64,000 nt of DNA from JAJDUF01 sp965214295 (GTDB lineage Bacteria > Chloroflexota > UBA11872 > UBA12225 > JAJDUF01): positions 1,364,001 to 1,428,000 of the forward strand of contig OZ243944.1 of the NCBI GenBank assembly GCA_965214295.1, given 5' to 3'. The notes below the pieces were generated by a model that was not told where the DNA came from, did no database searches, and saw nothing but the letters and a program-made list of their open reading frames with translations. The translations under genes and the position numbers were made by a program. Below, piece by piece: positions 50,821 to 60,829 of this stretch; the first letter of the stretch is position 1; the number at the start of each line of letters is the position of its first letter.

Positions 50821-51837
50821 CTAGTGGCTCAGGTCGCGCAGGGGTGCGACCTCCTCTTCTTGCCCAGCAACTACGAGCACGTCGCCGGCGGCCAGCTTTC
50901 TCGACCCGGGAGGGTGGGGGGCGAACAGCCCTTCGCCGGCCGGCTTGACGGCGATCACGGCCGGTCCATGGTGCTCAGGTGCAATGCGAGCTTGCATCTC
51001 GGCAATGGTGAGCGTACACAGCGGAGAGGTCGGCGCCAGCTCCACCTGCTCCGTGAAGAAGGGTAGATCGTCACCGTAGAGCACGGAGTCGATGTACTCG
51101 GCTACCACCGGGCGCGTGAGTAGCGTGGCCAGCTTGCGCCCACCGACCGCCGTAGGTGCCAGCACGTAGTTGGCGCCGGCCCGATACAGCTTGCTTTCGG
51201 CGCTCGGCTCCTCCGCGCGGGCCGCGATGACGAGGTCCGAGTTCAGGCCGCGCGCCGTGAGCGTCACATAGATGTTGATGGCATCGGTGCTCGCCGTGGC
51301 GACCAGACCGCGCGCCTGATCGATCCGCATCCGCTGGAGCACTGCATCCTCGGTCGCATCGCCGGCCAGATACGGCGCGTTCCAGCGCCGCAGATCTTCG
51401 GCGTGCTTATTCTCGGGATCAACCACGCCGAAGACGGCACCCTGTTGGTGGAACACCAGGGCCACCTGCCAGCCTACTCGTCCCAGGCCACAGATGATGT
51501 AGTGATCGTGCAGATCACTGAGTTCTCGTTCCAATTTGTTCTCTCCCCACAGGCGGGCCAGGGGACCACTCGCCAGCTCCGCCGCGACCGAGGCGACGAT
51601 GAGGAAACCGGCGCCGATCACCACAATGCTCCAGATGCGACCGGCGATTGTCAATGGGTGTACCTCTTGGTAGCCGATGGTGAAGATGGTGATGATGGTC
51701 ATGTAGAAGGCATCGAACCATGACCACCCTTCGATGAACCGATAGCCCGAGGTGGCGGTAGCCATCCAAGACAAGAGGATCAGCAAGGCCCAACGCAGGC
51801 GATGCCCAAGCCGGACCAACACCTTGATCGCTAACAT
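50821..51837 (-). CDS. Two-helix K+ channel-like protein with RCK (TrkA-N/TrkA-C) domains
   Basis: The 338-aa protein has two membrane helices flanking a pore segment (FYMTIITIFTIGYQEVHPL), with TIGYQE in place of the canonical TVGYGD filter. Next come a Rossmann RCK-N domain (HYIICGLGRVGWQVALVF) and an RCK-C domain (PLCTLTIAEMQARI, AAGDVLVVAGQEEEV). The ATG at 51837 has AGAGGA upstream. The changed filter may alter ion preference. RCK-C domains can bind c-di-AMP in K+ channels. Confidence 0.88.
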   Translation of the reverse strand: MLAIKVLVRLGHRLRWALLILLSWMATATSGYRFIEGWSWFDAFYMTIITIFTIGYQEVHPLTIAGRIWSIVVIGAGFLIVASVAAELASGPLARLWGENKLERELSDLHDHYIICGLGRVGWQVALVFHQQGAVFGVVDPENKHAEDLRRWNAPYLAGDATEDAVLQRMRIDQARGLVATASTDAINIYVTLTARGLNSDLVIAARAEEPSAESKLYRAGANYVLAPTAVGGRKLATLLTRPVVAEYIDSVLYGDDLPFFTEQVELAPTSPLCTLTIAEMQARIAPEHHGPAVIAVKPAGEGLFAPHPPGSRKLAAGDVLVVAGQEEEVAPLRDLSH

Positions 51838-52010
51838 GAGTCCTCTGCGGGTATAGGTAGGCGCCACACCCCACTACACGTAGCCGAAACACCGGTAGTG
51901 TCAAGATACGTTGGACGATAGCACTACCCTCTGATGGCGTCAATTCCCGCCGCAGTGGCCCGAAATCACGGCCGTCGAGCCGGGTCATCGTGGCACCATG
52001 TCCTTCGTGC

Positions 52011-55000
52011 TCAAGCGTCATTGTCAGGGAGGAGACCGAGTGCCCAGTCCACCGCCCGGTCGAAGAGGCGGATCGCCTCGCCCGTGCTCAGGTGGAAGGT
52101 GTCGTGATGCCAGAACAGGAAGACAGTCCTCGCCTGCGCCGGTTGCCCATTCGCCAGCTCGGCGCCCACCTCCGCCACCAAGAGCGCCGAGTCATTACCG
52201 AACAGGTGCTTCGCCAGCACTTGCACGCCTGGTCCTTTGGAAGGCCAGACGACACTGAGCGTATCGGGCCGATGCACCACTCGCAGTCGCCCGTCAGGGG
52301 GCAGCCCGGCGGTGATCGGATGGTCCGCATCGACAATCTGGATGTCGGTTTGCTCCGGGCGCGTGCCCCCCCAGCGTGCTAGCTGCGTTGCCTCCAACAC
52401 CCGCCGCGGCTCCCAGAAGATGAGCGGTGTCGGCGTCTGGGCGTAGCGCGCCGCCGTGTCGAGGTCCTGGATAGTGGAGCTGATCAAGAGCAGATCGTGG
52501 TTGGCGGCGACCTGCGCCGGATCATGTTGACTGTCCTCGTGGGTTCCGAGCACGGTGACCGTCGCGCCCCGCGCTTCCAAGTGCGCTACGGCGGCTGTGT
52601 CACCCGGTGCCAGCTCCGCAGGGTGATGCACCAGTAGGGCAATCCGGGTATCCGGGGGCAGTGATGGCAGCGGCGCCAGGGCGGCCGCGGCCGCCAGCTG
52701 CGGGAGCCGCTGCTGGAGCGTCGCCGGGTCGCGCAAGCCGCGCAGGCTCTGGGCCTTGGCGTCCAGGGAATCCGAGAACCGTTCCAGCGCCGTCTCCCAC
52801 CGCGCTACGGCTACCGCCGGCTCCTGTTCAGGCAGCCAGCGGGCCGCTTCCGTAGCCATGGCCGGGCGCAGCTCGGCGGCGAGTGCGTCAAGGCGATCCC
52901 GCACGGACGCGGTGGCCAGTGCCCCGTCAAGGTGTCGCTCGACCTCTGCCGTGAAGTAGGCTTGATACTGCGGGCTGGCCAGGAGACTGGTCAGGATCGG
53001 GATGAGGGCGCCACGCGCCTCATTGCCGGTCACGGCCTGACGGGAGGGGAGACCATACAAACCTGAAGGCACGTCGGTATCTCGCAGGAACAGCCGCCAA
53101 CGGGTATCAGGCCCATTACGCATCCGGGCCGCAAGCCAGTTATGGTTATCCCAAGCGGTGTCCCCGGCCCACAGGTGAAGGATGATGAAGGCGGTGAAGC
53201 TCTCGATATCGAGCTGCTGCACTGCCCGCTCGTACTGCGCCGCCGCGCTCAAGTCCGCACCCCGTAGCCAGTCCACAAAGAGGTGCCAGCGGTGCGAGCT
53301 ACCGGCCGAGTGGGTATACCATTCGCCCGTGTTGAAGTGCGAAGCCAAGAACGTGTCGTCAACGTGCTCGGTGAGGTGGTACAGGCCCCAATAGGCCCCG
53401 TTCAGGTACAGCGCCACCCAGCGCCCGCGGGTTGCTATCTGCCCCATCGCGCCGTGTAAGTTCCGCAGCAGCTGGTCCCGCACGTACACCGCATCCGCTA
53501 TACACTGCGGCCCTGTGCGGCACTGCCAGCTGTCCTGATCCTCGGCCCGCAGGACCAGCCGGTCATATGTCCGCCCCGGCTGCAGCCCAAACAGCGGGTA
53601 CGCCAGCTCCCGCGGCCCATGCTCCCCCCCGAAGTACAGCTCGAACGACAGCTTGGCCGCGGCCGGCTGGCCCTCCCCGCCGCGGACGCGGAGTCCCGCT
53701 CCCACACTGAAGTCCAGCTCGCCTTCCGGTGACAGTCCCTGCACCGTCACCGGCCGCTCTCTGGCCCGCCCCCAAGCGCGGCCCCAGGCGGCCCACGCCG
53801 GCGCGTTGGCGTAGATGCCTGTCGCCGCGTCCCACAGGTGGGCCGGGTCCGTGACCAATGACACGACCGGCAGATCACTGCGCTTGTCCACCAGATACGT
53901 CGCCGTGGTCACGGCACTCACCGGCACGCCATCGCGCAGCGCCACTGCCCGCAATACCGTCGTCTCCTCTAGTTCCAAGGGCGCGGTGTACGCCTGCCTG
54001 TCCACCGTGGGATCGGCCCCGTCCAGCGTGTAGTACACCGCGCTGTCCGGCAGTGGTGCCGCCAGTTGCACCGTCACCGGCTCGGCAAAGAATCCACTGC
54101 CCGGCGTGACTACAACCGCCGGCGCGCCCGGCGCTGCCTGCTGGCGATGCCGAGTCGTATTCGCCGCGCCGGGCGTGGGGTTCGGGAAGGAAACCCACTG
54201 CTCGGACCCTGGCAGCCGCCCCAGCGAGACATCTGCGACCTGCGGGCCGAACGTCACCTCGTCTACTACCTGCCCGTCCGGATCGAACAAGCCCACGTAG
54301 CCGCCCGCGCGGTTCAGCCCGAAGCTCGTGTGCCAGCCATTCCCGGTCGCCTGGTCTACGCCGGACGCCCAGACCACCCGAAAGGCGCCCGGCTGGAGCG
54401 TCGTGACGGGCACGGGCCACTTGGTCGGCACGGCGGGATCGTCGGTGAGGCTGTAGCCGAGGAGGGTGAGGGGTGTATCGGTGGGGTTGTGCAGCTCTAG
54501 CCAGTCGGAGTAGCCGCCCCGGTCATCGAACGCCGTGTGCGTATTCGCCGCCAGGAGCTCGTTGATGCGAACCTCCGACGGGTCGGCCGGTGAAGTGGCC
54601 GGCGCTGGCGCCGCGAGCTGCGGGAGCGGCCGCAGCAGCGTCTCCGGGTCGCTCAACCAGCGCAGCCGCTGGGCATCGGCGGCCAAGGTATCCGATATCC
54701 GTTGCAACTCCGCTTCCCACTGTCCCACCAGCACCGCGGTCTCATGCTCCGGCAGCCAGCGGGCCGCTTCGGCCGCCATTTCCGGGCGCAGCTTGGCGGC
54801 GAGTGCATCGAGGCGTGCGCGCACAGACTCGGTGTCCAGCGCCCCGGCCAGCTGGCGCTCGGCCTGCGCGGCGAAATATGCGCGATACTGGGCATTCTGT
54901 AGTAGGCTGGCCAGCATCTTTCCGAGCCGGCCTTTATCCAGCACCACGCGCTCGAACGTATCCTCATCGCGCTCGAACGTCGACTCGGCATCCCAAACGA

Positions 55001-56663
55001 TGAAGCGCCAGCGCGTGTCTGGCCCCTCCCGCGGGCGCGCCACGATCCAATTATTGTGCGGCCAGTCTGTGTTCCGTGCCCAGATGTTCAGCAGATAGTA
55101 ACTGGTAAAATTCTCGATATCGAAATACTGTACTGCCTGCTCGTACTGTGCCGTCACGCGCAAGTCCGTCCTGGCCAGCCAGTCCGCAAACCGGTACCAG
55201 CGGTCCGCGCTACCGGGGACCAGCTCTCCCGATTTCGAGTGGGCGTACCACGCGCTGGCATCGAAATGCGTGACCAGGAACGTGTCGTCAACGCGCTCGG
55301 TGAGGTTGTACAGCCCCCAGTACGCTCCGTTCAGGTACACCACCACCCAGCGTCCCTGCGGCGTCACCTGTCCCATCGCCGTGTGCAGGTCTCGTACCAG
55401 TTGGTCCCGCAGGAACACCGCATGCTCTCTGTAACACCCCGGCTTGTCCGCGCATGGCCACAGCCACCCGTCGTCTACCCCTGCCCGCAAGACCAGCCGA
55501 TCATACCTCTCGCTGGCCACCGCTCCGGCCGTACTGGCGCCCCGGCGTGGGCCTTCGACCGCCGGAGCGGTGGCCAGCGATTGCCCCGGCTCTGCCTCAA
55601 ACAGCGGGTATACCAACTCGGTTGGCCCATACTCCCCCCGGAAGTACAGCCGGAACGAGCGTTTGGGCACACGCAGCCGGCTGATATTCCCATGGATGCG
55701 TAGCCCGGCTCCCACGCTGAAGCCCAACTCCCCTTCCGGCGATAGCCATTCCACCGTCACCGGCCGCTCCCAGTCCCGGCCGCGCTCCTCCGCGTTGATA
55801 TGGATGCCCTGCTCCGCGTCCCACAGGTGGGCCGGATCAGTGACCAGCGACAGTACCGGCAGACCGGTGCTTTCTCCCACGAGGTACGTCGCCGTGGTCA
55901 CGGCACTGACCGGGGCGCTGTCATCCAGCGCCACCGTCCGCAGCACCGTCGTCTCCGCCACCTCCAAGGGCGCTATGTATGCCTGGCCATCCACCGTCGG
56001 ATCGGACCCGTCCAGCGTGTAGTACACGGCGCTTCCCGACACCGGCACTTCCAGTTGCACCGTCACCGGCTCGGCAAAGCGCCCACTGCCCGGCGTGACT
56101 ATCACTTGCGGTGCGTCCGGCGGCGCCCGCCGGCGGTGCCAGGTCGTATTCGCTACGCCGGGTGTTGGGATGGGGAAAGAGACCCATTCGCCGGACACCG
56201 TCTCCAGACGCCCCAGCGAGACGTCCGTCTCCTGCTCTCCAAACGTCACCTCATCCACGACCTGCCCCTGCGGCCCGAACAGGCCGACGTACTCCCCGCC
56301 GCGGCGCAGGCGGAAGCTCGTGTGCCAGCCGGCCGGTGTCACCTGGTCGCGGCCGGAGGCCCAGACCAGCAGAAAGGCCCCCGGCGCCAGGGTGGCAGCC
56401 GGCAGGGCCCACTTGGCTGGCTCGGTGGGATCGTCGGTGAGGGTGTAGCCGAGGAGCGTGATGGGTGTATCGGTGGGATTGTGTAGCTCGATCCAGTCGG
56501 CGTAGCCGCCCCGGTCATCGGTCACCGTGCTCGTGTTCGCGGCCTGGACTTCGGTGATGAGGACAGTGGGGGAGGCGGCTTGCATCGCTGGCAGGTTGCT
56601 CGTCAGCCCGACCAAGAGCACGCCCAGCGCGAGAGCACGACCAAGTAGAATCAACCGGTGCAA
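52011..56663 (-). CDS. Giant secreted protein: two LTD-CHB-CotH kinase units plus C-terminal domain
   Basis: The 1550-aa protein has a signal peptide (LALGVLLVGLTSNLPAMQA). Unit 1 has a lamin-tail domain (VLITEVQAANTSTVTDDRGG, YADWIELHNP), a chitobiase-like domain (SAVYYTLDGSDPTVDG) and a CotH kinase domain (RSFRLYF, DRLVLRAGV, QVTPQGRWVVVYLNGAYWGLYN, WRFIVWDAESTFE). Unit 2 from about residue 715 repeats this order, but its kinase metal site reads WRLFLRDTDVPSG, a change from WDA. The last 220 residues (TRIALLVHHPAELAPGD...) form a GATase/ThuA-like domain. CotH kinases phosphorylate proteins outside the cell. It is the last gene of a CotH/VTC/DUF4956 operon, with a TTG start. Confidence 0.85.
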   Translation of the reverse strand: MHRLILLGRALALGVLLVGLTSNLPAMQAASPTVLITEVQAANTSTVTDDRGGYADWIELHNPTDTPITLLGYTLTDDPTEPAKWALPAATLAPGAFLLVWASGRDQVTPAGWHTSFRLRRGGEYVGLFGPQGQVVDEVTFGEQETDVSLGRLETVSGEWVSFPIPTPGVANTTWHRRRAPPDAPQVIVTPGSGRFAEPVTVQLEVPVSGSAVYYTLDGSDPTVDGQAYIAPLEVAETTVLRTVALDDSAPVSAVTTATYLVGESTGLPVLSLVTDPAHLWDAEQGIHINAEERGRDWERPVTVEWLSPEGELGFSVGAGLRIHGNISRLRVPKRSFRLYFRGEYGPTELVYPLFEAEPGQSLATAPAVEGPRRGASTAGAVASERYDRLVLRAGVDDGWLWPCADKPGCYREHAVFLRDQLVRDLHTAMGQVTPQGRWVVVYLNGAYWGLYNLTERVDDTFLVTHFDASAWYAHSKSGELVPGSADRWYRFADWLARTDLRVTAQYEQAVQYFDIENFTSYYLLNIWARNTDWPHNNWIVARPREGPDTRWRFIVWDAESTFERDEDTFERVVLDKGRLGKMLASLLQNAQYRAYFAAQAERQLAGALDTESVRARLDALAAKLRPEMAAEAARWLPEHETAVLVGQWEAELQRISDTLAADAQRLRWLSDPETLLRPLPQLAAPAPATSPADPSEVRINELLAANTHTAFDDRGGYSDWLELHNPTDTPLTLLGYSLTDDPAVPTKWPVPVTTLQPGAFRVVWASGVDQATGNGWHTSFGLNRAGGYVGLFDPDGQVVDEVTFGPQVADVSLGRLPGSEQWVSFPNPTPGAANTTRHRQQAAPGAPAVVVTPGSGFFAEPVTVQLAAPLPDSAVYYTLDGADPTVDRQAYTAPLELEETTVLRAVALRDGVPVSAVTTATYLVDKRSDLPVVSLVTDPAHLWDAATGIYANAPAWAAWGRAWGRARERPVTVQGLSPEGELDFSVGAGLRVRGGEGQPAAAKLSFELYFGGEHGPRELAYPLFGLQPGRTYDRLVLRAEDQDSWQCRTGPQCIADAVYVRDQLLRNLHGAMGQIATRGRWVALYLNGAYWGLYHLTEHVDDTFLASHFNTGEWYTHSAGSSHRWHLFVDWLRGADLSAAAQYERAVQQLDIESFTAFIILHLWAGDTAWDNHNWLAARMRNGPDTRWRLFLRDTDVPSGLYGLPSRQAVTGNEARGALIPILTSLLASPQYQAYFTAEVERHLDGALATASVRDRLDALAAELRPAMATEAARWLPEQEPAVAVARWETALERFSDSLDAKAQSLRGLRDPATLQQRLPQLAAAAALAPLPSLPPDTRIALLVHHPAELAPGDTAAVAHLEARGATVTVLGTHEDSQHDPAQVAANHDLLLISSTIQDLDTAARYAQTPTPLIFWEPRRVLEATQLARWGGTRPEQTDIQIVDADHPITAGLPPDGRLRVVHRPDTLSVVWPSKGPGVQVLAKHLFGNDSALLVAEVGAELANGQPAQARTVFLFWHHDTFHLSTGEAIRLFDRAVDWALGLLPDNDA

Positions 56664-56701
56664 AGGGATATCCTCGCTACACGACCGTGGGCATTTTCGG
56701 G

Positions 56702-57406
56702 CTAGGAGTAATAGATGTCAACCTTTTCGACCTCTTCAATCTGATACAAGGATCGCAGCATTTGGGCTTGGCTCCCGTTCCGCGGCGTGGCGATGGTGAG
56801 GTAGACATTGAACTCGCCTTCATAGCTCCCGGCACTGACGATCTTGGGGTCAGTGCCGGACGTCTCACGGATAGTGGCCACAATATCGGCGAAGAGGCGC
56901 TCGTCTACACCCTCTGGAGCCTTGGCGCTGACGACGAGGCTGGCCTGTTGGGCCGGCTGGAGCCAGCGCAGCACAAACCGGCTCTTGAGCAGGGTGTAGA
57001 TCCCGACGGCCAGCAACAGACCGACGGCAATAGCGAACTGATAGATCGCGCAGGCCAAGCCAGTGGCAATCACGAGCAGGATGAAGGCGATGTCCTCCGC
57101 ACGCTTGATCGGGGTGCGGAAGCGGACAAACGAGAGGGCACCGAGCAAGCCCAACGAGAGCGGAATCGAAAACTGGATGACCCAGAAGATCGTCGTCACG
57201 GCCGGCAAGAGCAGCACAAAGCTGCGGTGCAGACTTTCGTTGGTCACCTCACTGCCGCTGAAGTACCGCTGGTAGATCAAGGCATAGCCGAAGCCCAGCA
57301 CCATACTCACGGCTACGACCAAAGCAAACTCGACGATCCCGCGCTGACCCAAGTTGGTAATGGCAGAGCCGTCGAGCAAGCTATTGATACTTTCCATCCC
57401 GATCAT
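56702..57406 (-). CDS. DUF4956 membrane protein
   Basis: The 234-aa protein has about four membrane helices in the middle, with the conserved segment IPLSLGLLGALSFVRFRTPIKRAEDIAFILLVIATGL. The hydrophilic C-terminus (SYEGEFNVYLTIAT, EEVEKVDIYYS) is probably cytosolic. DUF4956 proteins are known as neighbours of VTC and CotH genes. It overlaps the VTC gene by 26 bp and precedes the giant CotH gene by 38 bp. It may help transport or anchor polyphosphate or phosphorylated products. Confidence 0.85.
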   Translation of the reverse strand: MIGMESINSLLDGSAITNLGQRGIVEFALVVAVSMVLGFGYALIYQRYFSGSEVTNESLHRSFVLLLPAVTTIFWVIQFSIPLSLGLLGALSFVRFRTPIKRAEDIAFILLVIATGLACAIYQFAIAVGLLLAVGIYTLLKSRFVLRWLQPAQQASLVVSAKAPEGVDERLFADIVATIRETSGTDPKIVSAGSYEGEFNVYLTIATPRNGSQAQMLRSLYQIEEVEKVDIYYS

Positions 57407-58112
57407 CTTCTTCCAGCAGCGCGGAGATGCCGTAGGCGTACTTCGAGAACGACACCGGTTCCAGCGAAAACATCCTGAGGAAGGGTGCTTCCGGCACCGC
57501 TGCGGCCGACTTGATCTCGAAGATAGTATAGGGAAACGCTACCCGGCGCCGGCTCCAGCTCGATAGCCCCGGCATCGCCACACAAGCGATGTTCTGGTCG
57601 AGACTATACCGCTCCTGGGCATGCTGGTTCACAAAGCGCAGGCGCTCACACGAAATCGCCAGCGTCGGTCGTAGGCACTGGCGCACGTGGGTTCGCAACG
57701 CGGCGGCCGACGCGCCCGGCACGCTACGGAGACGGTCGAGCAGGCTGCCAAAATCGGCTATTGGCGAAAGCCGCGTCCCGGCAGCCTTCAGGAGGATCTT
57801 GGTCTTGTTGACTAACTGGCCCTCCCGCCGCTTGATCTCGATACCATAGTCGGCGCCTACACCGCTGGGATTGAAGTATTGGCGAAAGCGGTATTTCATC
57901 TTGTTCAGCAGACCGTCCCGCGATTCCCAGTAGGAACTGAGGGCCAGATCATCGTAGTAAGTTGTCGTGAGCTTGCTCTGCCAGTACGGCGAGCTACTGG
58001 GATAGACCCGACATAGAAAAGCAGCGATAGCCGGACCGGCCTCCGCTGGCAACACAAACTTGGTCTCGTAGTACGGTTGCCCGAAATCCTTTCTGTAGAG
58101 CAGAGTCAACAT
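57381..58112 (-). CDS. VTC domain polyphosphate-polymerase-like protein
   Basis: The 243-aa protein has the VTC tunnel pattern: YYETKFVLP near the N-terminus, LTTTYYDDLALSSY, KYRFRQYF, YGIEIKRREGQLVNKTKI, and PTLAISCERLRFV then FPYTIFEIKS near the end. These carry the Lys, Arg and Glu that bind nucleotide and metal in polyphosphate polymerase Vtc4. The ATG at 58112 (AGAAGG...AGG upstream) is used; a GTG at 58139 directly abuts the stop of the CotH gene. It overlaps DUF4956. Activity is inferred from the domain. Confidence 0.85.
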   Translation of the reverse strand: MLTLLYRKDFGQPYYETKFVLPAEAGPAIAAFLCRVYPSSSPYWQSKLTTTYYDDLALSSYWESRDGLLNKMKYRFRQYFNPSGVGADYGIEIKRREGQLVNKTKILLKAAGTRLSPIADFGSLLDRLRSVPGASAAALRTHVRQCLRPTLAISCERLRFVNQHAQERYSLDQNIACVAMPGLSSWSRRRVAFPYTIFEIKSAAAVPEAPFLRMFSLEPVSFSKYAYGISALLEEDDRDGKYQ

Positions 58113-58139
58113 GACTACCTGGCCTTCTCGCTTGTTCAC

Positions 58140-60637
58140 TCAAGTGCCAGTGTTAAGGGGCAGGCCGAGTGCCCAATCCACTGCCCGGTCAAAGAGCCGC
58201 ACCGCCTCGCCCGTGCTCCGATGGAACGTGCTGTCATGCCCGAACCAGAAGACGGTCCTGGCATGCGCCCGTTGCCCATGCGCTAACTCGGCTCCCGTCT
58301 CCGCCACCATAATCGCGGCGTCGTCACCGGTCAGATACCGTGCTAGCACTTGCACGCCTGGTCCACTCGGCGGATAGGCCACACTGAACGTATCCGGCCA
58401 GCGCACCGCCTGGAGCCGTTGGTCGACGCGAAGCCCGGCTGTGATCGGGTGGTCGGCGTCCACAATCCGAATGTCGGTTTGCTCCGGGCGCGTGCCTCCC
58501 CACGGCGACAGGGGTACGCGCTCCGCCGCCAGCAACTGGGGTTCCCAGAAGATGAGTGGCGTTGTCGTCTGGGCGTAACGTGCTGCTGTATCTAGCTCGC
58601 GGATACTGGAGCTGATCAGGAGCAGATCGTGGCTGGAGGCGACCAACACCGGATCATATGGGCTGTCCTCGTGGGTTCCGATCACATTGACTTTCACGCC
58701 GCGCGCCGCGAGGTGCGCCACGACGGCTGTGTCGCCTTCCGATAGCTCGTCAGGGTGATGCACCAGCAGGGTAATCCGGATATCAGACGGCAGCGGCGCC
58801 GGGTCGTCCAGCGGCAGGAGTTGTGGAAGCAGCGGTCGCAGGATCTCTGGGTCGCTGAGGTGGCGCAGCCGCTGCTCACTGGCATCCAGCGAGTCCGAGA
58901 TTCGCTGCATCGCCGCTTCCCACTGCGCCGCGGCCGCCGCCGGCTCCTGATCCGGCAGCCAGCGGGCCGCTTCGGCCGCGATGGCCGGGTGCAGTTGCTC
59001 GACGAGTGTGGCGAGCCGGCTCCGCACTGCCTCAGTGGCCAGCGCTCCAGCGAGGTGTCCCTCGACCTGCGTGGTGAAGTAGGCTTGATACTGAGCATTC
59101 GCCAAGAGGCTGGCTAGGATTGGGATGAATGGGCCCTGTGTACCACTATCGATCACTGTTTGGCTGAAAGCAATGTCCCGGGTAGCATCAATTCCGATGA
59201 ACGAGCCAAAGGTCATATCGGCATCCCACACGAACAGTCGCCACCGAGTATCAGGACCATATTGCATCCGTGCCACATGCGAGTTGCTGGTCCCCCAGTC
59301 GGTATTTCCAGCCCACAACTGAAGGATGATGAAGGAGGTGAAGTTCTCGATATCGAGTTGCTGCATAGCCTGCTCATACTGCGCCGCGTCACTCAAGTCC
59401 GTGCCAGTAATCCCGTCTACAAACGCATCCCACCCTCCATACTCCGCAGAGCTACTACCCATATCCCAGTAGTCATAGTCAAAGTGCGTGGTCAGGAAGG
59501 TATCATCAATGCGCTCGGTCAGGTTGTACAGCCCCCAGTATTCTCCATTCAGGTAGAGCGCTACCCAGCGCCCCCGGGCCGCCACCTGTCCCATCGCCCC
59601 GTGCAGGTCCCGCACCAGTTGGTCCCGCACGTACACTGCCTCAGCCCCTGCCTGCAACCAACTGTCGCTGCTCCCGGCTCGCAAGACCAGCCGGTCGTAC
59701 GTCTGACCCGGCTCTGCCCCAAACAGCGGGTATGCCAACTCGCGTGGTCCATAGTCCCCCCGAAAATATAGCCGGAACGACTGCTTGACCTGGTTTCGTC
59801 CCACAGATGGGCTGGCTCCGTCACCAGTGACACCACTGGCAGGCCGGTGCTTTCCCCCACCAGGTAGGTCGCCGTGGTCACGGCACTCACCGGCCCGCCC
59901 TCGTCCAGTGCCACCGCTCGGAGCACCGTCGTCTCCGTTATCGCCACAGGCTCCATATATGTCAGCCCGTCCACCGTCGGATCGGTGCCATCCAGTGTGT
60001 AGTACACTGTGCTCCCCGGTGCCGCCGGCGCTACCAACTGTATCGTCACTGGACCAGTGAAGAACCCACTGCCCGGCGTGACTAACACTTGCGGCGCATC
60101 CAATACCGCCCGCGGCCCAGTCGTATTCGCCCCCCCGGGAGTTGGGAGTGGGAAGGCCAACCACTGGTCGGATCCTGGTAGCCGTCCTAGCGAAACATCT
60201 GCCTGCTGCTCATCAAATGTCACCTCGTCTACCACCTGTCCGTCCGGGCCGAACAAGCCCACGTACTCCCCGCCGCGGCGCAACCGGAAGTTGGTATGCC
60301 AACCGGCCGCTCCCACCCGGTCTGCACCCGATGCCCACACTAACAGAAAGGCCCCCGGTGCCAGGGTGGTAGCCGGCAAGGCCCACTTGGCCGGCTCGTC
60401 AGAGTCGTCGGTGAGGGTGTAGCCGGTGAGGGAGATGGGCGCCGCCGTGGGGTTGTATAGCTCGATCCAGTCGGTGTAGCGGCCCCGGTCGTCGGCCACC
60501 GTGCGCGTATTCGCCGCTTGGACCTCGGTGATGAGGAGTCCCGGGGTGGCGTTCTGTGCCGCTGCCCCGCCGGTGGTGAGCAGGACCAGGAGCAGCGCCA
60601 GCAGCGAGGCACGACCAAGGGGGATCAACTGACGCAT
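58140..60637 (-). pseudogene. Secreted LTD-CHB-CotH protein with internal deletion and frameshift
   Basis: The gene encodes signal peptide (MRQLIPLGRASLLALLLVLL), lamin-tail domain and chitobiase-like domain in one frame. At VTEPAHLWDE the frame breaks near 59788-59802. The next frame continues KQSFRLYFRGDYGPRELAYPLF and runs through a CotH domain (YDRLVLRAG, RWRLFVWDADMTFGSF) and the C-terminal domain. Compared with 60830-63505, about 142 bp are missing between these points, which removes some 47 residues of the kinase N-lobe and shifts the frame. It is a pseudogene or an assembly error. Its end abuts the VTC gene. Confidence 0.8.
58208..58448. repeat. Block nearly identical to 60898-61138
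   Basis: These 241 bp differ by a single base from 60898-61138, although the flanking coding sequences of the two CotH genes differ much more. This suggests recent gene conversion within the C-terminal domain. Confidence 0.85.
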
Positions 60638-60829
60638 GGCGACATCCCTGCTCCCACGGCCGGCCGCTTCGGAAACTCGGCCGTCATCATGTGCCACGCA
60701 CGCACGTCACCTGCGCTTATCACCTGTTCCCTTTGCCAGCTGGATTGCTGGCTGGTCCCAAACCAGCCCCAGTCTAGCAGGTTGAAGCGGCGGGGTAGCG
60801 CCAGCGCGTAGAAGGTGCTCATCGCTTGC
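60638..60829. other. Intergenic gap between two CotH genes
   Basis: This 192-bp gap separates the signal-peptide end of 58140-60637 from the stop of 60830-63505. Nothing else was recognised. It could hold a promoter for the downstream operon. Confidence 0.4.

Noticed and set aside
58140..60164. Reading the downstream half of the CotH gene as an independent gene starting at 60164
   Set aside because: Its first 120 residues are antisense-like frame noise; the true upstream part lies in the other frame, so a deletion explains the break.
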